Shown here in pieces: positions 56,880-64,000 of a DNA stretch of 64,000 bases (its first letter is position 1; each line of letters opens with the position of its first letter). The position numbers were made by a program, and so were the translations under genes. The DNA is from Amblyomma americanum (Eukaryota; Arthropoda; Arachnida; Ixodida; Ixodidae). The DNA lies in NCBI RefSeq assembly GCF_052857255.1, contig NC_135506.1, positions 74,537,056 to 74,601,055 of the forward strand, given 5' to 3'. The notes below the pieces were generated by a model. The model did no database searches. It was not told the DNA's origin and saw only the letters and a program-made list of their open reading frames with translations.

Positions 56880-57207
56880 GCCGCGGTGGCTCAGTGGCTA
56901 GGGCGCTCGACTACTGATCCGGAGTTCCCGGGTTCGAACCCGACCGCGGCGGCTGCGTTTTTATGGAGGAAAAACGCTAAGGCGCCCGTGTGCTGTGCGA
57001 TGTCAGTGCACGTTAAAGATCCCCATGTGGTCGAAATTATTCCGGAGCCCTCCACTACGGCACCTCCTTCTTCCTTTCCTCTTTCACTCACTCCCTTTTC
57101 CCGTCCCTTACGGCGCGGTTCAGGTGTCCAACGATATATGAGACAGATACTGCGCCATTTCCTTTCCCCAAAAACCAATTATTATTATTATTATTATTAT
57201 TATTAAT
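56880..57207 (+). repeat. Ruka-type SINE, complete, with (ATT)n tail
   Basis: Head 'cgccgcggtggctcagtggc', B box gggttcgaaccc at 56932-56943, body and 3' end 'ccccaaaaaccaatt' followed by (ATT)n at 57179-57205. Very close to 34123 and 57711, so relatively young. Confidence 0.94.
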
Positions 57208-57364
57208 AAAACGCCGGTTCACTTTGATGCGTTCGGCGGAATGAACGCTAGGTGTGATCGATGCGACGCCTGCAGTGGTGGTGGTGGTTATTGCTATGAA
57301 GTGGGGGAGGAGGACGCTGGTCTCGACGTATGTTGGCCCTTTGGGCATCACTCTACGTCGGAAC

Positions 57365-57665
57365 CAGTTGCGAGTGGCCGGAAATTACGCCTATCCCATA
57401 TATATCAGTGGACACCCCAGTCGCGCCGCAAGGGAAGGAAAGTGAAATAAAGTTACCTTTAAGTAAAGGAAATGACACCTGTCACATATCTCAGTGGTAC
57501 TCGAAGCATGCCGTCAAGGAAGGAAAGTAAAATGAAAGTTGGTTTTAAGGAAAGAAAATTACGCCTGTTTCACATATGTCGGCGGACACCCGAACCACTC
57601 CGTAAGCGAAAGAAAAGTGGCAGTTGGTTTTAAAAAGAGGAAATGACGCCTGGGTCACATTGCCT
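57365..57665. repeat. Degenerate tandem array of about 85-bp units
   Basis: About three and a half units, each with 'ggaaatgacgcctgt', 'cacatat(c/g)tc(a/g)g', 'cccgaaccactccgtaag' and 'ggaaagtaaaat'-like parts. The unit resembles the last 85 bp of the minus-strand Ruka sequence, so the array may have grown from a SINE tail. Confidence 0.65.
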
Positions 57666-57710
57666 CATTTCCTTCCCCCAAAACAATTTCTTTTTTATTT
57701 TGGCTTGCCC

Positions 57711-58045
57711 CGCCGCAGTAGCTCAGTGTTTAGGGCGCTCGACTACTAATCCGAAGTTCCCGGGTTCGAAACCGACCACGGCGGCTGCGTTTTTATGGAG
57801 GAAAAACGCTAAGGCGCCCGTGTGCTGTGCGATGTCAGTGCACGTTAAAAATCCCCAAGTGGTCGAAATTATTCCGGAGCCCTCCACTACGGCACCTATT
57901 CTTCCTTTCTTCTTTCACTCCCTCCTTTATCTCTTCCCTTACGGCGCGGTTCAGGTGTCCAAAGATTTATGAGAGAGAGACTGCGCCATTTCCTTTCCCC
58001 AAAAACCAATTATTATTATTATTATTATTATTAATATTATTATTT
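57711..58045 (+). repeat. Ruka-type SINE, complete, with (ATT)n tail
   Basis: Head 'ccgccgcagtagctcagtg', B box region 'gggttcgaaaccgaccacgg' with a one-base insertion, body, and (ATT)n tail at about 58010-58045. Confidence 0.93.
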
Positions 58046-58219
58046 CAATTTCGCTTTCTGAATTTATCTGCAAGGTTTGCGCATTGTTTGGTACCGGACT
58101 TGGTCCCATATCTCCGCATACAACGAGCAATAATACAGTTGTAAATATCACCGAAGCTATATTTAATATATATTGCCTTGCTGGAACGCCTTTACTGTCC
58201 TTCAGAAGAAAGTAAGATG
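58046..58219. other. Short unassigned spacer
   Basis: Nothing recognised. Confidence 0.4.
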
Positions 58220-58905
58220 TTTAACAAATAAAAAAAATGGCTGAAGGCTTAGCTTGTTTAAGCCTGGAAGATTGCGAAATCAATACCATTGGCTGCGCAT
58301 GGGTTCGGCTGATGGTGTGGACATGGTTGCCCTCTGTTAAGCTTATGGCTATACATTGTTTTGCTACCGTCACCGTCATGTCACCGTCTGGTTCGGCCGT
58401 GATGAGAGACTTCTCCCGATTCTTATTCAAGCGCTCCTCCTTCTCTTGGGCTCTGCTTTCGTCTCGCCTCGTTGCTTTCTCTCTTCTTGTCTGCATACTG
58501 CACTCTTCTTTTAGCAAGACGCTCTACACTCTGTTCCAGCGTTTCTTCAGCACGGCGCTTTCTTCTGTTGAAGTTGTAGCGTTCCATACTATTCATAGAT
58601 GCAGCATCGTCACCATTTGAAGCATCCATGATAGTCTCTTCGGCATTAAGAGCGTCCATGAAACGTCTCCGAACTACTGCTTGTCTCTAGAGTTTCGCTA
58701 CCGTTAACACCACTCATTAAACTTGGCCCTGAACTTGTAGATGCACCCGCATCAAGCGATGTTGATCGGCGTGCTCGCCACGCTGCTGCATACGCACGTT
58801 GTTTACCTCGTCGTTCTTCTTCTGTTTATTCAGCACGGCGCCGTCGCTTGGCCGCAGCAGGTCGTTCCAACCTCGCCTTGTACACATCATCCGACATAGC
58901 GCAAG
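58220..58905 (-). pseudogene. Arg/Glu-rich coding relic 1 (STPR-like)
   Basis: In minus direction: an ATG at about 58900 (MSDDVYKARLERPAAAKRR), an in-frame TAA soon after, a Ser/Thr-rich linker to about 58665, then after a frame change MDALNAEETIMDAS and RRKRRAEETLEQSVERLAK with YADKKRESNEARRK, another frame change, and a C-terminus ending at 58221. The charged segment resembles the Arg/Glu repeats called STPR, known from FMBP-type proteins and from N-terminal parts of some arthropod transposon-associated proteins. I cannot assign a function; one stop and at least two frame changes make it a pseudogene. Confidence 0.55.
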
Positions 58906-59109
58906 GAAGCGCGCCGACCACAGCGATGAGCCGAGCTGTAGCCCCATTTATCCTCCGAGCGTGACGTCACACCAGCGAGTGCCCTCTCGGAAGCGCTGCA
59001 ACAGCGGCGCGCAAGGCTACGCCTCCACCATCGATGCCGCGAGCTGGGGCCCCGTCTCTTGGTCTGACGTGACGTCACACGGTCACGTGACGCGCAGCTG
59101 TGTATGGCG

Positions 59110-59455
59110 GCGCCACGACCATCGATGGGCCGAAAGTGCGAGCAGTATTGCCTTCGCAATAAAAATAGGCTGGGGTTTAGCTCTGTTTAACCCTAGTTGG
59201 ATTGCGAAAGCTTCGTTTCCTCGGCATGTCGTCTACGCAGCGTCTCATTCTGACGCTCTCGAGAACTCAAACCGGTCTCTTTCGCACTCCGGGACGTGGA
59301 ACGCCTTCTTCTAGCCCAATCTTCGTTACAACTCTTCTCGAGTCTTGCGGCGCGTTCTTTGCGTTGAGCGCGTTGTCTCTTCCTCACTTCGTTCTGTCGT
59401 TGTTGCGTCCCTTTCGCGCTCTCCATAACAACTACAATACGCTGACTGACTGATG
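59110..59455 (-). pseudogene. Arg/Glu-rich coding relic 2 (STPR-like)
   Basis: 59426-59193 encodes RKRQRAQRKERAARLEKS and RERQNETLRRRHAEETK, again STPR-like. A different frame at its end (59205-59110) reads AIQLGLNRAKPQPIFIAK and LLALSAHRWSWRRHTQL, suggesting the original C-terminus. It lies on the same strand upstream of relic 1. Whether both derive from one gene or from two copies of a dispersed family cannot be decided here. Confidence 0.5.
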
Positions 59456-59756
59456 TTTCTGAGAGGAAGAAGGAAAAGGAAAGAGCACGGGCCTGCCCAC
59501 TTGCTCAAGTCCAGCCACGCTGGCTGCCGCGCGCTGAAAGTAGGAGAGTTAAAGTACAGGAGAGCAAAGAGTGAAAGAAAAAACGCGCCGCGGAAATACG
59601 CGCGGAAAATACCCCCGCGGTCCCCGGGCCGACCCTTGCCAGAGAGCTGGAAGCCAAGCACTCCGCGATATTCTAAAAATAATTTTAATACCTTAGGTCC
59701 AAGGACCCGCTGCAGGTATTAAATCAGGTATCAGTTATGAGCCATAGCCATAGCTA
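59456..59756. other. Intergenic, no gene seen
   Basis: Nothing recognised. Confidence 0.4.
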
Positions 59757-59901
<145 letters not shown>

Positions 59902-60245
59902 CCCTGCGCGAGGCGACACCTCCTCTCCCTCTACCTCAGCGGAGCATATCAAGTGGAATGAGCTGCGACGGCGGCGCCATCTGTTGGAGAGCGGCAGCGG
60001 CGTTGCTGGGAAATGGCGGCTCAAGGTCGTTCGTCGGTCAGAGCATACAGTATGCGGCTGCCTACATACGGCATACGGCGCGACGAGCCGAATTGGCTCG
60101 CTGGCTGGCCTAGCAAAAATTTCGTTTTAAAAATGCCTACTACTGTGTGTGTGTCAGTATGGATATCTACAGAAACCGCCATCCGCTCGACCTCAAATGT
60201 ATCCAGAGAGATGCTGTTTTTTTTCGACCAGGGCTAACCAGATCT
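59902..60245. other. Intergenic, no gene seen
   Basis: Moderately GC-rich, no supported frame. Confidence 0.4.
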
Positions 60246-60541
60246 AGCATTTTTTAGGAAAAGAAATCACGCAGTAACTGTCTCACACATCTCGGTGGGC
60301 ACCCGAATCGCTCCGTAAGAGAAGGGATAAAGCAGATTGTGAAAGAACTAAGACGTGCCGTAGTGGAGGTCTCCGGAATAATTTAGGCCACCTGGGTAAC
60401 TTCCTGCAATCACACCGGACAGCACACGGGCGCCTTCTTGCATTTCGCCTCCATTGAAACGCGGCCGCCGCGGTCCGGTTCGATCCCGGGTACTCCGGCT
60501 CAATAGACGAGCGCCTTAACCACTGAGCCACCGCGGCGGTT
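60246..60541 (-). repeat. Ruka-type SINE, full length but diverged
   Basis: 'ttttttaggaaaagaaatca' at the 3' end, 'cacccgaatcgctccgtaag', 'tggaggtctccggaataat', B box 'ggttcgatcccggg' and head 'tgagccaccgcggcgg'. About 20% diverged from the young copies by eye. Confidence 0.87.
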
Positions 60542-61756
60542 TATCGTTTTAACCTCTTTCTTCTTTAGGGTTTAAGGCATTAGGGCTGGACAGTTCGATA
60601 TGAAAACCATGCAGCCTTTGGCAAAAGCTTTGCAAAGGTGGGCACTTTCGGCGCAGACAATACGTTTAATGATGAACCTGCTTTAGACATTTTATGTAAA
60701 AACCTGCGGAATAGTGGGCTTAAATTTTCCTATACATGATGAGCACTATAATTGCTTATATTATGAAGCATTGGTAGAATGGTTATCCAAAACAATTTTG
60801 CGGTATAGACCGTCCTGCGTTAACGTAAAAGTGGAGCGGTAAGAACGAGCGGCCTGTATTGGCAGTGCGTATCGAAATTGTTATCAGAGGTGTGTTAGTA
60901 GCGCCGAATGAGTATGTGTCATTCATTGCACATTGTCTGGCACGGCCTGAATACGTGCGTAAAGCCCAATTGAGGAAAAAAGAAAAGCTCTTACTTCGCA
61001 GTGAGCACCCGAACCCTGATATGAGAAAGAGGTCCCGGTGGGGAAGGCAGTGTATTACTTTAACAACTTGGGGATCTTTACGTTAATTTGAATAATTCTC
61101 GAAGCCAGTCAGAGCTATCAGTGCGGGCTAGCCGTAAGTCACACAGGCATAGGTTGGTTGCGCGACATGCACAAATTATGCGAAACATTACCGGGAACAC
61201 ACAGGGGTCCAGAATGCAAGAAAAGCAGAAACCAGAAATTGTCACACAGGCGTGACACGCGCGCTGTGCGCACACACGCAACCTTTCTCAGTCTTATATT
61301 ACTATGTAAATCTGACGGTCATTTACAGGCTGTGGCTCGTACTCATTGAGCTAAGATACCCGCGGTAATTATGAACTTGAGATTGTAGAAGCAGCTTAGT
61401 CCACCTAACCGCACGCCCCTGCAGATATATTTAATTAAAGAAATAATATGCTGACTCAGCAGTCTGTGTCAGTTAAACTCAGAGTTTATTTTAGGAATAA
61501 AGGAAGTGTTACTAAGTGGGTAGTAACTAGATCCCAGAGCAAGAAATAGCAAGGGCTGCATTTATTAACTACTCCCTGAAGAGGGTACTGAATAGTGTAA
61601 TAAAAAGTAATAAAACGAAGTGATAGTAAGTGCTGCACTTATTACTTTTTTCTTATCATTTTTTTAACAGTGCAGAAGCCAGACACGGGAGAAGACAAAT
61701 AAACCGAGGGTCATCTCTTTTCTGGAGTTGTGAAGCGTCAGCAACTCAGAAAAAGG
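60542..61756. other. Intergenic with one decayed SINE scrap
   Basis: 60975-61083 ('tgaggaaaaaagaaaagctc' to 'cttggggatctttac') is a very diverged minus-strand Ruka tail. The rest has no recognised feature. Confidence 0.45.
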
Positions 61757-62122
61757 AGGATCGACAGTGTCCCCGGCTGTCGCGCACTTACACGGTCGCA
61801 ACGTGCAATGATCCTCCGCGCGCGCATTGGCTGCGTGTGGCCCGGGGAACGACGGGTGCGTCACGGAATCGCGACGAGTGATGTGTGTGACGGATGCGGT
61901 GCAGTGGAAACACTAGAACATCTGCTCCTTCGCTGCTCCGCGTTCGCCGATGCTCGTCGCGATATGCTCGCGGCCTATAGGGCGCAGGGCATACTACCAG
62001 ACTCCATCAAGACGCTATTGTGGCCGCAGGACAGTGCGCGCACTCGTGAGCGAACTTTGGTGAGCCTCTGTGCATTCCTCGAACACACGGGCTTGACGTC
62101 CCGTCTGTTCTCCGTCAGGTAG
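61757..62122 (+). pseudogene. Family X ORF2, C-terminal fragment
   Basis: Open for about 121 codons to the natural stop: CRALTRSQRAMILRARIG, CDGCGAVETLEHLLLRC (Cys/His finger), LTSRLFSVR. Almost identical to 30051-30400 (minus) and 20883-21170 (minus), so these copies are close in age. No enzyme domain remains. Confidence 0.88.
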
Positions 62123-62493
62123 TTACACACAGTGACCGAACGCTCCGCGAGTTCTACCTTGAACGATTAATAACTGGACGCCCCACTCCAGTTGTAACCT
62201 ACACAGTGCTGTGCGCGTGTGTGATTTAATTCCTCTTAAATGAACTAATCACGCGCACAACCTGGACACATTACTTATTGTGTAAATAGTTTGTACATAT
62301 TACTTCTCCCCCTATCCTCTATTCCTGTCCCCTCACCTCTTTCATTTCATCTCTCCATTCTGCCTGCTGTCCTTTATTTCCGCTGCCCCAGCTCAGGTGC
62401 TTCAGTATCGATGGCAGATGCCGGGGCTAGCAAAAATCTTTTCCTTCCTTTTTACTATTATTTTTAATAAAACCACTACCACCACCACCATAG
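61757..62493 (+). mobile_element. Family X retrotransposon, 5'-truncated copy
   Basis: Runs from within the C-terminal coding region through stop (62122), 3' UTR and a (ACC)n tail at about 62477-62493. It abuts W copy 2, as another X copy abuts W copy 1 at 29686. Confidence 0.9.
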
Positions 62494-62502
62494 AGTAATG
62501 AA

Positions 62503-62673
62503 AGGAGCTTACAAGGTTCTCTATCCGAACATTAAGCCGGGTATGCAACAGAACTCAGGTATAAATTACCCCGTCTGTCAACAGTCTGGAGTAATAAAAG
62601 GCAAAGTACACTCAGTTGCCTGTGCTGCAGCAATTAAAGCAACACCGTTAGCTTTCTCTCGCCATAAGCAATA
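62503..62673 (+). CDS. Short coding-like stretch in repeat W
   Basis: 57 codons from ATG 62503 (MKGAYKVLYPNIKPGMQQ) to TAG. About 40 codons (NSGINYPV..QQSGV to SRHKQ-stop) are matched in frame in W copy 1, with substitutions. Conservation of both frame and stop in two copies suggests an exon or gene end of an unknown element. No domain recognised. Confidence 0.3.
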
Positions 62674-62722
62674 GGGTGCAGACAAATATGGCTGAGTCAA
62701 AATTCAATTTACTGTCTAGCAA

Positions 62723-63049
62723 TTGAATGCCAGGGGCTTCACATCAAAACGCAGGGTCATAGAATTGAAAATTAAAAACTATGCGGAAGAAGAAGCGGAT
62801 GCCATCGCAAACCAAGAAACCAGAGCGGAAGTTAATATCCCTGGCCACTCAGTTTTTGAAAAATCAGAAGGCGAAGTGTCTCAAAACAAAACAGCCATTC
62901 AAGTGCACGAAAACTTAACGCCTGAAGAAGTCGACCTGGAGCACGACATTAAAGCGCACGACTTCATTAAAAATTCACCAAACAAGCGCACTGGGAAAAC
63001 CACGTATGTAAATATTGACTGTATGCACATCTCCTGGGGACCGAAGTGA
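62723..63049 (+). CDS. Coding-like stretch in repeat W, Glu/Lys-rich
   Basis: 108 codons, ending HISWGPK-stop. Sequence is charged (KNYAEEEADAIANQETRAE). The counterpart in W copy 1 has a one-base deletion giving an early stop, and base changes look neutral, so protein function is doubtful. The start codon is not certain. Confidence 0.25.
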   Translation: MNARGFTSKRRVIELKIKNYAEEEADAIANQETRAEVNIPGHSVFEKSEGEVSQNKTAIQVHENLTPEEVDLEHDIKAHDFIKNSPNKRTGKTTYVNIDCMHISWGPK

Positions 63050-63270
63050 GGCGGTAGCGAAACTTTCAGACTAACGCATAATATAGCCAAATGATTGTGG
63101 TCTGGCACTTAAACGCTCTACACATTGCGAAGGGATATACGAACAACAGTAAAAAAAATGCTGATGGCCTAGCTCTGTTAGGCCATATATACGTAGCGAA
63201 AGCGCGGAAACTTTTGCATCAGAAGAGTGCATTCACTAGATGCGCGTTTAGTCATGTCTACATATTGAGC

Positions 63271-63350
63271 TGTCGTGGCGGAGCGGTAGCGTCTCCGCCT
63301 CGTATTTAAAATGCCATGATTCGACTCCGAGCCTCGGCACATGTTTTTTT
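63271..63350 (+). promoter_or_regulatory. tRNA-like Pol III promoter segment within W
   Basis: A box tggcggagcgg (63276-63286), B box gattcgactcc (63318-63328), T run at 63343-63350. Spacing of about 31 bases between boxes is typical for tRNA-type promoters. The same arrangement is in W copy 1 on its minus strand. Confidence 0.6.
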
Positions 63351-64000
63351 TATTCGGTTTGTGTGCGGTGGGTTTCAGTGGCTCCCATGGATGCCACCAC
63401 CGAATAGGTTGGTTAGCGGTTAAGCACAGGCTGTTAAGGCACGTTTATACTCCGGCGCAACGCGCGCGCGTGCGCTGCTCGGCGACGTCATGTCGGCCAA
63501 ACCGAGACCCTCCAAACTCCAACGGCGCCTGACCGCCGACGCGTTCGGCGGCTTCGGCGCACTCTGACCGCTCTGGCACAGACTTGGAGCATATCTCTAT
63601 TTCGCGCGGAGTGCGCCAGCCGCGGCCGGCCGGTCAGACCGGTTCGGCTCTGCGGCGATACGCGCCTTGTGACGTCATGTGCCTCCTCGGAGCACCGCCA
63701 CGGCGAAATGTCAAGTTCGCTGCCTGAAAAGTTTTCGCTTTAAAAGGTAACGCATTATAGGAAATGGCTCAGACATTGGAGATGTGACTCCTTATGAACT
63801 GAGAGTCAATAGCATAGGTACAAGCGTCACAAGGGGTGTCCCGTCAGACTTAATGTCCACAACAAATATTAGCCAAGTGACTTGGAGGCATACAGAGTGA
63901 AATATGGGGATTGGTCTTTATATTCTGAATACTGTTGTAAAAGCCAGGGGACACAAAAATGAAAATTGTTTTTTGTGAAAATAAAATGGCGGAGTATCTG

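Larger units (their letters stand above)
62494..64000 (+). repeat. Long interspersed repeat W, copy 2 (runs off the window)
   Basis: Inverted homologue of 28290-29685, extending about 47 bp further on its left side than copy 1. It contains two short coding-like stretches, a tRNA-like Pol III segment and a GC-rich region with 'gtgctccgaggaggcacatg' in complement near 63675-63700. The right end lies beyond base 64000. Confidence 0.75.

Overview
The window is eukaryotic and looks like repeat-rich, gene-poor chromosomal DNA of a hard (ixodid) tick. The main evidence is about 30 copies or pieces of a tRNA-derived SINE that I recognise as the Ruka type known from Rhipicephalus ticks. It has a Pol III A box in a 'CGCGGTGGCTCAGTGG' head, a B box 'GGTTCGAACCC', and a tail ending 'CCCCAAAAACCAATT' plus (ATT)n. 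I found no intact host protein gene, no rRNA or bona fide tRNA gene, no CRISPR array and no bacterial-type operon. Nearly every long reading frame belongs to a non-LTR retrotransposon, and nearly all are broken.

Layout. 1-2113: unassigned DNA, one SINE fragment, one 353-bp element with terminal inverted repeats. 2128-7893: a full-length I-group-like element (element A) between 14-bp direct repeats, with a gag-like ORF1 and an endonuclease-reverse transcriptase-RNase H ORF2. 8738-21200: a three-level nest. An old plus-strand element (family X) was split by a full-length minus-strand element (Y, 11762-19989, 11-bp target duplication), and Y was split in reverse-transcriptase motif A by a plus-strand CR1-like element (Z, about 13647-16288). 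Another X copy with its own 11-bp duplication follows. 21201-38690: SINEs of at least three types (several SINE-in-SINE insertions), X 3' ends, an uncharacterised repeat of more than 1.4 kb (W, first copy 28290-29685), hairpin (foldback) elements and microsatellites. 38690-42785: a nearly full-length CR1-like element with a PHD-finger ORF1. 43356-54633: an RTE-like 3' end, a very degraded RT-RNase H element, and two more minus-strand I-like elements (Y2, Y3). 54634-64000: SINEs, the second inverted-repeat element, Arg/Glu-rich coding relics, another X copy, and the second W copy in inverted orientation running off the window.

The parts do not form a pathway; they are layers of transposition. 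Autonomous LINE-like elements (A, X, Y, CR1-like) would supply the endonuclease and reverse transcriptase. SINEs carry internal Pol III promoters and microsatellite-type 3' ends like those of the CR1-like elements, so they may have borrowed that machinery (inference). The observations most worth following are the dated three-level nest, the two-hairpin 3' end shared by both CR1-like copies despite sequence divergence, a small foldback family with a shared arm and tail, repeated SINE insertion at the same internal SINE position, a YTDD reverse-transcriptase lineage, and repeat W.
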